A program made the translations under genes and the position numbers. The notes beneath the pieces are model-generated. The model worked only from the letters and a program-made list of their open reading frames with translations, made no database searches and had not been told where the DNA came from. A DNA stretch of 64,000 nucleotides from Aquilaria yunnanensis (taxonomy: Eukaryota > Streptophyta > Magnoliopsida > Malvales > Thymelaeaceae). The number at the start of each line of letters is the position of its first letter. Position 1 is the stretch's first letter. The stretch covers positions 51,520,501 through 51,584,500 of the forward strand of contig CM077596.1 in the NCBI GenBank assembly GCA_039654915.1. Reading direction: 5' to 3'. Below, one piece after another: positions 33,201-43,755 of the stretch.

Positions 33201-34028
33201 AAGATAGAAAAAAATAAAAGAAAAGATAAGAAAAAGAAAAGAAAGAAAGAAAAGACAAGAAAAATAAAAGAAAGATAAGAAAGAAAAATAAAAGAAAGAT
33301 AAGATAAAGAAAAGAAAGGAAAGATAAGAAAAAGAAAAGAAAGATAAAAGAAAGAAAAAGAAAAAGAAAAGAAAAAAGAAAGAAAAGAAAAGAAATTAAA
33401 AAGAAATTAAAAAAAAAAAAGTAAAAATAAGTAAAAAAAGAAGAAAAAGAAAGAAAGTAAAAAAAGAAGTAAAAATATAAAGATAAATTTTTTAGTTAGT
33501 ATTAAAAATCATTCATAAACAAAAAGAATTACCATTTAAAAATTAATTTCATAATAATAAGAATTAAATAATTACGATAAATCAATTTCCATATCCGGAT
33601 GATCCGGCAGGATCTACGGTTTGGAAAATATCAAACTTTTTAAAATAAATAAATTAAATAAAAAGATAAAAATCCATATTTTTTTACAATATGGATAAAA
33701 TTGTTTAAAATTTCACCAAATTCCGTGTCCAAATGACTCGGCAGAGTCCATGGTTCGGAAGTATCAAATTTTGTATAAATTAATTTAAAAATCCGCATCC
33801 GATTAATTCAGTTAAAATTTCTAGTTTGAAAATTAACTGAATATTTTCTAAAAGCAAAGCAAAACAAAATTAAAATCAACTAAGGTGCCAATTTTGGGCG
33901 CTATAACAAAGTTGTTTTAGCGTAACCGTACTCCCGATCCCCGAACTCTCGCAGACCAATTTTAAGGTGTCCAATCGACCTAGGTGAAACAGATTGGTGG
34001 CGACTCCCGAAAACCCGACGTTGCCACA
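30206..34028 (+). repeat. 3' LTR of the Tat/Ogre element (3823 bp)
   Basis: This copy is nearly identical to 9408-13396, with the same TATA box, GC-rich tract, AT-rich repeats, GA-rich microsatellite and GTTGCCACA end. Substitutions are sparse by eye; most differences are repeat-unit number and short indels in homopolymers. The TSD GACAG follows at 34029-34033. Confidence 0.95.
30716..30723 (+). promoter_or_regulatory. TATA box of the 3' LTR
   Basis: TATAAATA matches the site in the 5' LTR. It could drive read-through into the flanking copia relic. Confidence 0.6.
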
Positions 34029-34034
34029 GACAGT

Positions 34035-34830
34035 GGTATGGAATGTTGGAGCTTGTCGATTCTAAGGCTGCACTCTACAGTCCTTAATGATATGACCTTC
34101 CTTCTTGCAATAATTACAGAATTTCTTACTGCAATTTTTCACAATATGTTCAAACTCCCTGCAACTATAGCATTGCGGCTGAGCTTTCTATTTACTTTTC
34201 CCTTGAGCAGTGTTTGCTACATTAACCAGTTCAATCTTTACAATGCCCTAAGTGATGCCAAGTTGTATAGCAATACGCTGCTCTTCACGTAATAATTCTC
34301 CTAAGCAGACATCTAGTGAAGGAAATGGGTTTTGGTTGAGTAAACTCGCCCGTATAATTTCAAATTCTGGTCTCAACTTCATTAGAAATTGATTCTTTTT
34401 TGTATTAGCATGAACAACTTACAGAGATGCTAAAGCTTCTTTGGAAACTTTGAAATAAATTATCCCAGAATATTCACTCCATAGGTTCAAAAATCTAGCA
34501 AAAAATTAATCGATGGAAAGATTACCTTGTTTATAGTAGGCAATTTCTAACTCCAACTGAAACTTTTGTGCAGCATTTTCTTGATGGTAGATCCTCCTGA
34601 GATGATCCCACATCTCCTTAGCAGTAGTGAATGAACAAAGATTGTTCACCATATGTGGTTCAATGGAACTTATTAGCCAAGAGACAATCTTATCATCATT
34701 GCTTTCCCATGTGTAAAGTTCCTTGGAGTCAGTTGGAGCCTTCGAAGACTCATCCAAATGGCCTCACAATTATTTTCCTTTGACAAACATCCTAAATTGG
34801 AATTCCTAACTTCCATAGTTTTTGCCATTA
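34035..34830 (-). pseudogene. copia gag relic with two zinc knuckles
   Basis: The minus-strand frame 34506-34757 has a UBN2/gag-type sequence (ELYTWESNDDKIVSWLISSI, AKEMWDHLRRIYHQEN). Further along, at about 34090-34200, two CCHC knuckles can be read: CYSCREFEHIVKNC (glycine altered) and CNYCKKEGHIIKDC. Frameshifts separate the parts. The Tat/Ogre insertion at 34029/9407 splits this gag from the protease region at 9327. It is the 5' coding part of the element bounded by the LTRs at 5945 and 37024. Confidence 0.85.
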
Positions 34831-35154
34831 AAGTGAATTGAAAAATTTTAACCAGACATGCCTACAGCAACAACAAACAATGTGTCTCACAACTTCAAAA
34901 TCTTAGCAATCACCACTAGCCAAGTGAATCTAAGAACAGAATCTGTCAACAAAGAGAATAATGCCAAGAACAGATTCTTCTGACAAAAAAAAATCTAGAA
35001 ACTCAAAGAAATGAGCAACAAAGAGTTTTGGCGATTCTGGACAGCGTTGGCTACGCTGACTACACCTTGACCACTAGAAGATGCTGGCACCACCTTTGAT
35101 AAGGTTTCTGTCAGCCCAAAACCAAAAGGAACTCTCTCGATCAAAACACTCAAA
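34831..35154 (-). other. copia 5' leader remnant between gag and the Mutator-like insertion
   Basis: No ORF stands out. The sequence is part of the copia leader, interrupted at 35164 by the Mutator-like element and continuing at 36716. Confidence 0.5.
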
Positions 35155-35164
35155 AAATAGAAAA

Positions 35165-36705
35165 GGCGCTTTAGACCTTTTGCCCCCTGAATTTGTGTAA
35201 CTCAGACCTTTTGTCCCCTGAGAGTTGACCAGGGCCGGCACACTCCTTAAACTTTTTAATTTGGGGCCTTTTACTCTCTTAACCCATATAAGTCAGACAT
35301 CGTCACATGTGGGTAGTTTTCTGACAAAAGTGAATTTTTGCATTATGTGAGGACTAAAACACAAAAAAAAAAATAAAAGAAAAAGACTAAGCAGTCATTT
35401 GGCCACTAAACCCAGTTAAATGAATTTAATCGCTGGACGGACGAAACGAACAGAGCAGAAAACCTCCAGACCAGAAGCGTCCGTCTTTGCCGACGATGGG
35501 CTCTGCCTCCACGACTTCGTCAAGGTCGATTGCAACGATGAGGTTTCGCGACGGAGAGCGACCTCTTTTCAGGTGTAATTTGATGACCGGAAGGTGGACG
35601 AGGAAGAAAGGTCAGAACATGGGGCGAAGATTTTACAGTTGCCGAAATTATACTGACGAGGTAACTTATTACAATTTATCTAAACCTCTCTCCTGCAAAA
35701 ATTTAAGAGATAAACGATTGTTGGAGGCCAAAAATTGATCTGAAGTTCTGTTGATTCGATTGTGTAATGCCCTCAAGCCTTCATTCAAAGATTGCTTAAA
35801 TAATTTGGTTAATAATTGTTTAAATTTAAAGTAAAATTTTCTAGATAATTATTTTATTGATATTAAAAATTAGAGTTTGAATTGATAGGAGATGAAAAAT
35901 TTTAGTAAATTCTTTTTTAATAACAAAGAAAATATGCATAAACTCAAAACACATAATTTTTTGTTTCACTGAATTATATTTTGATCATAACTAATATAAT
36001 ATAAAGAAAATCCAACTCAAAATTTAAAAAAAATAAAATTTTAATTAATTAATGTAAATTTATGGGTGAAAATCTTTTAATTACTTATAATAAAAATTTA
36101 TTTTATTATAAAATTTATTAAATTAAGTCCCGCAACAATTTGTGGGTCATCAAAATCTCGTATATACTATATACATTGCCTAAGAGTCAAACTGGATGCT
36201 AAAGACCAAAAAAAAAAAAAAGATTCTTTACGCGATGAAACCAAATTTATATACGAAAATCAGACAAAATCTGATGCAAAAGACAAATTACCTTTACAAT
36301 TCTGAACAAGTGACTTTCAGACAACCATGGAATCTCCAAGCAACTGTCCAACCAAAAGTTTGTGTCACTTGAATGGTCCCAATTGTCTCTATTTTTCTTT
36401 CGATCAACCACGCTTCACTGCCGCCAAAAGTTCGCGTTTCGCATCAGGCTATAACTCGTCAACATTGGGTTTAATTGGGAGAGTGCTCAGTTTGTTCCTT
36501 TTCTACCATTTTCTTTTCGTTTTGCTCCTCACAATTCATTTGGTTCAAAAAAACCCCCACATGACCCATGTGACTAACTTAAATTGCCTGAGGAGGTGCA
36601 AGGTTCCAAATTACAAAGTTTAAGGGGCGAGTTGGCCCAAGTCACGTCCCAGGGGGCAAAGGGTTCGAGTTACCATAATTCAAGGAGCAAAAGGTCTAAA
36701 ACGCC
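35165..36705. mobile_element. Mutator-like element (candidate Pack-MULE) with long terminal inverted repeats
   Basis: The left end GGCGCTTTAGACCTTTTGCC and the right end (reverse complement GGCGTTTTAGACCTTTTGCT) begin an imperfect inverted repeat of about 200 bp. The repeat recurs over 35165-35370 and 36500-36705. Flanks carry AAATAGAAAA on both sides (35155-35164 and 36706-36715), a 9-10 bp TSD typical of Mutator-like elements. At 1541 bp and without a transposase it is non-autonomous. It holds a gene-like exon with a splice donor, so it may be a Pack-MULE. Confidence 0.88.
35496..35660 (+). pseudogene. captured GRF-type zinc-finger exon inside the Mutator-like element
   Basis: From the ATG at 35496 a 55-codon exon ends at a donor (GACGAG|GTAACT). 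It contains a GRF-finger-like end, GRRFYSCRNY, after a cysteine in LFRCNLMTG. The usual CxCG start is eroded, so a full GRF zinc finger is not kept. Only the first exon is seen; 35661 onward is AT-rich with no obvious second exon. It looks like a host gene fragment captured by the element. The identity is moderately sure from the GRRFYxC signature. Confidence 0.6.
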
Positions 36706-36769
36706 AAATAGAAAACCTTTAATCAAAAAGAATACTCAAGGGATTTGAAGAGGAAGTTTTAGAAAGATA

Positions 36770-36781
36770 GCGCTGATACCA
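36770..36781 (-). other. primer-binding site of the degenerate copia element
   Basis: Read on the minus strand, TGGTATCAGCGC directly follows the 5' LTR. It matches the common plant copia primer site for initiator tRNA-Met (usual form TGGTATCAGAGC) with one difference. Confidence 0.9.
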
Positions 36782-37024
36782 TGTCAAATGGTTTCGATGC
36801 CCCCAAAGGGAGGGTTTCACTCTCTTTATATAGAAAATAGGTACGAAGAATATGGCTGATTTTTAGCCAATTAGAATCAATCTATCACCTAATTACATCA
36901 ATCTTTCTACGTATGGTATGCATATATACAGAATTCTAATATATACATAAAGAGAGAATTGAATATCCCATAATCCAAGCGGCCATATGTAACCCATAAT
37001 CCAAGCTACCATATATAACTGACA
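36782..37024 (-). repeat. 5' LTR of the degenerate copia element
   Basis: This 243 bp copy pairs with 5945-6165. It is longer mainly because of a ~26 bp tandem duplication (CCCATAATCCAAGC... twice near 36968-37012). The TSD AAACA follows at 37025-37029. Confidence 0.93.
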
Positions 37025-37029
37025 AAACA

Positions 37030-38619
37030 AACTCCAGCTCGCTGATTCAGAAATGTAGCAAACCAGCGCCATTACCTCTTGTAAGCTTAGCTGCATTATG
37101 GACACAAACTAGCATTTCCTGTAACAATTATACAACACTAGTTCAATCTTTGCAAAAGATAAATCAGATAGTGAGTTTTCATAGAAAATCTAGTAAGAGA
37201 ACAACTAATATACTAGCAAGCACTTCAGTGGCATAAGCTATTGAATTAGACAGATAACAGAAACGATCAGTAGGCCTAAACTAGAGAGATCAGTTCAGAT
37301 ATATCAATCTAGCAAGCAACGCAGGTTGGCCGTAACTTGGGACGATTGTGACAATTTCCCCTCCTTCCAATGTGGTCATCCAAATTTGCTTTCCACTGAA
37401 GTAGTTCAGTTAATCAATCTTCTAGTAGTTTACTTCCATCTTCCAAATTATACTCCAAGTTTGTTTGCAGTAGCTTCTTCAACTGGATCATGTAGAGCCT
37501 AGCTTCCTTTACATTCTTTCTGTTTTTCCTCTGCATCATGCTTGCCGTAATGTCCTTTTTGCGGGCTTTCTACCTTCTTCAGTCTGCTTCCCTTGTATCT
37601 TGCTGAAACATCCTTGTTTGTGCTGCTGACCATCTTGCTTCAAATTCTGCTGCAGCTCCTTTTTGTTACTGTTCAATTCAGATTCATGGTTCAATTCAGG
37701 TTCTGTAACCAGAAATCCACCTGAGGGACTTCAAATTCCATGGTTCAGGACCAAGTTTCAGAATGCAAGCAAGTTTGAAATACCACTTCAGACTTGTATG
37801 CAAAATTTCAGAGCAAACACATAAACCCGGCTAAAGTCAAAGCAACAGTCAAACTTGCAACCTTGAGACTGTGTCTACAGAATTTCAATGCAATTGCTGG
37901 TTTAACAGTTTTAAAATCTAGCAGATGCAGGTCCAGTTCAACAGACACAACCAGATTGAAGTTCAGCAGATTGGAGTTCTTACTATTATCTTGGACCAAC
38001 TGTTGTGACTTCCCTGTAGCCTGAGTTATTTTTCTGTGTTCAGCGTATCAACCTTCAGTCTATACTGTTATATTGATCCTTGTTCATCTTTTCACCATGC
38101 CAATCAGTAATCTTGCAGGCACAGAATACCAGGTTCATCAGATCGGTAACTTTGCAGGTAGGTAAAACCAGGCTCATCAGATCAGCAACCTTGCAAACCA
38201 CTCTTCCCCTGCGCCTATGCTACTGGTGCATGTTATCCTATCAGCCCTGTAGGACTGACTTTTCTGTTCAGTGACTTGAATAATCTCAGTACTTTTACAG
38301 TGCAATGCTTGAATGCACCTTAGCTGTACTCCAATAGATTAGGAACCTTCAATGCCAGTGTCGTCTTCTACACCAATTCCTGGTGAGCAACTGCTGTTTT
38401 CAATTTCAGACATAAGTTAACAATACTCAGGCAATATAGCCTCTAAATTCCACTTGCACTCTTACTGAACAGAATTTAATCTTCAATTTGCAGATTAGAA
38501 ATTTTTCTTATCATGCCTTGAGGCACCACAATCATGCACTAGGAATTTCTAAGGCCGAGAACAGATTCTCAGACAAAAGCAGGTGCTATAAAAGTACTGT
38601 TATCAAAATTTAATTCTTG
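37030..38619. other. non-coding, probably repeat-derived sequence
   Basis: No convincing coding sequence. The first ~60 bp continues the segment duplicated at ~43250-43310. About 37760-37860 resembles ~43480-43545 (CAGACTTGTAT...AAAGTCAAA). A purine-rich minus-strand run near 37355-37370 could be an old polypurine tract, but no matching LTR pair was found. Confidence 0.4.
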
Positions 38620-38624
38620 ACATG

Positions 38625-39479
38625 TGATGCCCTGAGACATCTTCACTGGAAGGCATGGTGACTTTCGGGAGGACTTCCTGTGAGGGAGAGCGTCTGGAGT
38701 TGAGGTTTCTCAAGGAAGTGTGCCTGAAAAGCTCAGAGAAGAGGGTTAGGAGGTCCCCGGGGTGCTTTTCCGGGGAGGAGCCTCCGACGCCCAAGTCAGT
38801 TTCCTGAGAAGGTAAGGGGGAAGCACTAGAGTTTTTAGTGGGCTTGCCTGTATTTTCTCAAGGAGGAGGAGTCGAACCCTTTGCCAGGATCTGTTCCCTA
38901 GTATTTATAGAGAAGCCCAGCCCGTTCAGATGACGACACGTGTTCGGTCGGATGTTCTCTGAGTTTCTGGGCGTAGGGGGCAGTAGCCGGTGACAGGCTC
39001 CTTGAGTCTTGAACCGAGACAGGTCGTGACAAGACCTGAACGGCGTCGGCGTGTCAAATCGCCGTTTGAGGTGACATGTAGCGTCTGTGGCCGGCATGTC
39101 AGAGGCTCCTTAAATGCTCATGCCGTACTCCCGAGGTCCTCTGGGCGAGGTCGTTCTTTGACACGGTCGCCCTTCTTCGGGAGTTATGCTCGTGCTTTTT
39201 TGGGGGGTTCCCTTGTTCAAAGGTTCCACCTTCGGGGAGATTCCCTTCTATTTGCGATAGCTAATTCTCTGCATCCGAAGGCGATCCGTTCGGTCCCCCG
39301 AGGGAGCCGGCACCATCTTTGCGATCCCTGGCGTTCTTGCCGAAGTTCCAAGTTCGGGGTGCTTGGCTTCGTTCCTTCCGAGGTCAGTGATGGTGTCTCT
39401 TTCGGGTGACGCCAGGCTTCCTGATCATATTTTTGGCAGGAAGTACGCACTGGGAGAGGAGATAGTCCTTCGGCTATCA
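38625..39479 (-). repeat. solo LTR (855 bp) of the Tat/Retand-type family
   Basis: The sequence has TGATGCCC...CGGCTATCA ends and is flanked by the TSD ACATG (38620-38624 and 39480-39484). It shares blocks with the LTR at 43756-48965, for example GGGGAGGAGCCTCCGACGCC and the CTTCGGCTATCA end. No internal region is present, so recombination between two LTRs probably removed the rest. ORFs inside it are not genes. Confidence 0.9.
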
Positions 39480-39484
39480 ACATG

Positions 39485-42400
39485 AAATCTCAGTTTGAGC
39501 ATTTAAACAGATTTGAGATTTGTAATAATACTTGCTTGGCAGACTCAGCTGATTCTTCCAGTTGGAAGTCAACATACCAGTGAAACTTCAGCAAAAACTG
39601 TTTCAGATTCAGCAGACATAACTTTCACTGTTTTTCTGAAACTACTGATGTACTTTTTTTTGTTACTAATTTCAGATGGTTAATTGAGATTTTATTGTGG
39701 AAGAAAAGAATGAATTAGTAAAAGGCTGTCAATTGCAATTAAAGGAGAGATTTTGAATAAGGAAAATCTTGAGGGACCTGTTCGAAAATTTAGGAAGAGG
39801 AACTGAGGGCTAATTTGTAATGCATAAGAAGCTTAGGTTACTGGCAAAATCAGCTTAAGATCAAAGCTGGTTCTTATTTGTGTAGGCTGTAATTAAGAGG
39901 TTTAGAGAAAGGTTAAGCAAAAAAAATTACAAGGAAATTGAGGAGTGAGTTTGAGGAATGCTAGAGTGAGAAAGAGGCTTACTTGCTCGAGAGGAAGCCT
40001 TGTCTGCAAATCAGATTTCAGAGTTTGTTTTGCAACCCAGAGAAGGAACAGGTAAGGGAACTTTGGACTTCTGGAATATTTATGCATTATACTAGTGTTT
40101 GTGCTTGATTTTGAAGTGCTAGTGGAAGACTTGTGATGTATGTTCAAGGACCCAGTGAACAGATATGAAAATCAGTGCAATTTGGGTGCTAAATGTTCCA
40201 GATTGTGAATAGTGCGTGTGCAACTTGATTCCTGGTCAGAATCAAGTCAGTGTTGTTTGGCAAGCATGTAAAACCTTGTGTTTTCTAGAGCACTGTGGCT
40301 GATCAGTTGCACGGTGAAGGTTTTAGAGCTTTTGTGAACTGTGAAAATGTGATTTATTTGCATTTTAATTAATGAGTGTTTGCTGTTGTATTAGTGCCTT
40401 AGGTTCTTTTCCTGAGTTCGTTAGAACTCACCCTTTAGTTGACCAACTTTTTCTGGGAAAGAGCAATAGCAGTAGCTTTGTTAAGTGTTGTGGTTTTATA
40501 TTTTGAGAAGGTAGGGTGACTACTTTGTTTATTGTTGTTAATGCATCACTGGTCTGCAGGATCTTTGAACTGAATTTTTAAGTTTTGTGGGTGTAGTGAA
40601 ACCTGTTGTGAAGTGCTAGTAGCTGACAAGGTTGTGGCACTGTTACCAGAAGAACGACAGAGCTAGAATGAGCCTCTGACCATAATAAAGAGTGCTAAAG
40701 TGGCTTCTCTGGTTTTGTTAGCAGATTAGACTGCAGAATCTGTCATACCTAGTGTGTAATGTGTGTTTTGTGTGATTATGTGTATAAAGTGCAGTTGGAA
40801 AGTCTTGAGACCCTGTAAATGTACGACTGTTTCCTAGGTGCTCCTGTAATGAGCAGGTAGTTCAGACCTTTGAAATAGTAATGCTATGCATGGTTTGCTT
40901 ATAAACATACGATCTTGTACTTCTCAAGCTAGCTTGGTTTTATATGAATACTTTAAATTGTTGTGCTATTCTTACCAATTGAATATTCCAGCAAACTTCT
41001 ATCAGAATTTGGTTTGTAAAGGGATTCCATCTTTGAAATACCATAGTTTGACTGTAGTTTGACTTTTGGCTTGGGAACTTGTTTTGATCTTTAATTTTGG
41101 GAGTGTGTTTTAGTTCATAGTTGTGATCTGTTGGTATCAATTGTGCTGCAAAAGAAGGGTTTTACATGTGAAAAAGCATTATTTCAGTCTCCTGCAGAAA
41201 CAAGTTCACTATGGGATAGTTTGACTTCCCCTTTGACTTTTTTATTGAGATTTCATTTGGGGCTGAAACTTTATGGTATTGTTACTGAACATATATGTTT
41301 GTGTTTGAAGTGCTTTTGCTGCCATAGAGCCGGTTTATGAGGAGAAATTCAGCATTTTTTTTAGCTGCAGTTTTTTTACAGAAGTTGTGGTTTTGGGTGT
41401 CCAAAATGATTTTATGATCTGAGTTCCTATTTTTAAACAAATTAGCAAGTTTGTTTCGGTATTACACTTACGATTGCAAGGCTCGAAAGTGCTAAGAAAA
41501 GATGGTGTAAATTTTTCCTCTTCAAACCTGAACCACTAGTTTTAATTTGCCTGTATAAATTTATCAGATTTTGGTTTCGGTGGTCAAATTCTATTCCATG
41601 GAAGTTGGACTCGTTTCTTTGCTTTACATAGCATCTTTTTCTGGTTTTGTGATTTGTTGGCCATGTTTTCCAGTTAGAATAGTGAGATTATGTATGAAAA
41701 TACCATGGACTTCAGTCCACTACATCAGATATAGATTGCAAACCACTCGTTGCTTTAACAATGCACAAGACAACATTTCAGAAAACTTGGGAAAGCAGCC
41801 CAACATTTTTAAAACCAGTAGGCCAAAAACAAATAACTCAGTTCCAAAATCTGATTTTATGGCTTGAGCAAGTCCATAATTTGAAAACATACATGTCCGC
41901 AAAAGTTCTACTTCAAAGCCCTTTCCAAAGTCAAAGTCAACTCCAAATTCAATGTTTGCAAACCAAAGCTAGTATTCAAACTTTTCCAGCATTTTGCAAA
42001 CTTAACAGACAAACTCAGACATACAAACCTTGCAGACCATAATTCTTGAACCAATTGGTGCGTAATTTCACCTGAGTTTTCCTGGAACTCAAAAACGTTC
42101 CTGGCTAAAACAGTTTATCTATTCAGAAATTCTGAACTTCAGTATTTGAAACATCACAATGCACCAGTAGGTTCAGTAGTTTGTAAACCAGTTTAAACCA
42201 GACTAGTTATTCTACTGCACGGTCTTCATTAACAAGTTACAAACACCATTTTCAATCTTTTTGACCTGAAAACAGAAGCAACATTTTAGAGAAATAGGGG
42301 CTGGTTTCCAAACCTATAATCTGTCCATTTCTGCATGTCACAGTAACTTTGAAAACTTGAGTTTGAAGGGTAATTTTAAGTTCCAGCACAAACTTTCAAA

Positions 42401-43755
42401 CCAAACTTAGTCACCATGCTTGGTTTATGAAATAAAACTTGTCTAAACCTTAAAACCTCAGTTTAAAAGCGCAGAACAGAATCATCCCTCAAACTCCACA
42501 AAACCAGTCTCAAACATGCAGAAGTTGGTTTCAGTAGTACTTTGCTCTCAAACCAGAAAATTTTCACACCAAAAGCATTCAATCAAGTTCCAATTAACTT
42601 AGAAAACATGCATGTAAAAGCTCAGCCCAAGAAAATTTCTCTAGTTAAAAGTCAACTTTCAGGTCGAACCTTGTGAGGCTGTAAACCTCTGCCCTAGGAT
42701 TCAGTTAAACTCTGTCCAAAACAGATTTAGCACACAACAAGTTCAAAACATATTTCTGTAATACCTTTCAGTTTGTAAAATCACAGAATAAGCCATACCA
42801 CTTATGCAAAACAGAATCTGGTAAACTTCCAGACTGATGCTCTTCCAGAAAAGAGCACAGAACCGTTCACACTCTGCAGTTTCAACACTGAGTTTAGAAT
42901 TCCATCATCTGTAGTACTTAGTCACTTACAGATCCTCACTACATTCACGAATGTAGCTTTTTGGCACTCTCGGAGAAACCTGCTCGGATACCAAATTGGC
43001 ACACCCTACCACTGTACACACACTTTACACTACATGAGCTCATTAGGATCAGTAATTATCATATTATTCTTGTTGATTCTAGCCTGTGTCGGTGCGTCCA
43101 TAACTTTGGAAACAAGTTTGGAATAGTAATTGAAAGTTGCTTTCAGGGAGAGATCAATATTTACTTGCAAGAAAGAAATTTTGCTATCATACCTGAGACT
43201 CAGCCATGTTCCTGCAGAATTTCAGTTTCGGATGTCTATAAAACCAACTCCAGTTCACTGATTCAGAATTATAGCATTCCAGGGCCATTACCCCTTGTAA
43301 ATGTGCACTTCCTATGTTTAAAACAGATCAGAAAGGTATTATCAAAACTACAGCAAGTGCACATTTAAAGCATAGTTAACTGGTTCTACTTATAAAACTA
43401 CAGATTAGAGGTTGAGTAGCAAAAATACACACTTTGGCTTCAAAACCAGTTTTAAAGGTACTGAAACATATAACATGTAGTTTCAGACTTGTATACCAAC
43501 TTTCATAATAAAACAAGTCCTCTTGCATAAAGTCAAACATTAAGTCAAAGTTGTAGCGTTTCATTTTTTGGGTATGTTTCTTGGCAGATAAGTTACTGTT
43601 GTTTCACGCATGATACTAGTGGCTGAGATGCTTTGACGAAATGGGCTTATACCTTGATGTGCCACTAGAGTTTCTGGAATTGGATAGGCATAAGCACCTT
43701 ATATGCGATGACATTAGTTGACATAATGCAAGTATTCTTTGTTTCAGGGAAGTCA
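39485..43755. other. non-coding, unassigned sequence
   Basis: About 4.3 kb with no credible ORF, RNA gene or element boundary. It is rich in CAG-, AAAC- and TTTG-containing words. About 43097-43310 is an insertion-free relative of the site hit by the copia element (5796-5944 joined to 37030). A GCTCGGATACCA motif at 42980-42991 resembles a primer site but has no supporting LTR. Confidence 0.4.

Larger units (their letters stand above)
9408..34028 (+). mobile_element. intact Tat/Ogre-type Ty3/gypsy retrotransposon carrying a four-gene cargo block
   Basis: This 24.6 kb element sits inside the copia gag and is flanked by the TSD GACAG (9403-9407 and 34029-34033). Order: 5' LTR, PBS, ORF1, gag-protease, intron, RT-RNase H-second RNase H-integrase, three paralogous cysteine-rich ORFs, LOG, a hairpin minisatellite, PPT, 3' LTR. 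Very long LTRs, an ORF before gag, an intron between protease and RT, a second RNase H and a long repeat-bearing 3' region are known traits of the Tat/Ogre lineage. All main ORFs are open. The LTRs differ by eye only by scattered substitutions and repeat-length changes, so insertion was recent. The cargo block is the unusual part. Confidence 0.95.
5945..37024 (-). mobile_element. degenerate Ty1/copia retrotransposon, expanded to 31 kb by nested insertions
   Basis: The two ends are matching LTRs beginning TGTCAAATGG and ending AACTGACA on the plus strand. They are flanked by the 5 bp TSD AAACA (5940-5944 and 37025-37029). The element is read on the minus strand: 5' LTR at right, then PBS, gag, protease, integrase, RT, RNase H, PPT and 3' LTR at left. 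Removing the nested 24.6 kb Tat/Ogre element and the 1.5 kb Mutator-like element leaves about 4.9 kb, a usual copia size. All ORFs are broken, so it is old and non-autonomous. A related sequence without the insertion is present at ~43097-43310. Confidence 0.93.

Noticed and set aside
37355..37370. Purine-rich minus-strand run resembling a polypurine tract before an LTR
   Set aside because: A candidate LTR end (GATTGTGACA) adjoins it, but I could not find its partner LTR.
38990..39483. Overlapping ORFs of 88-139 residues on both strands
   Set aside because: They lie within a TSD-bounded solo LTR and have no domain.
42980..42991. GCTCGGATACCA, which reversed resembles a tRNA-Met primer site
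   Set aside because: No LTR with TG/CA ends or matching partner could be placed next to it, and the region to its left has no gag or pol remnant.
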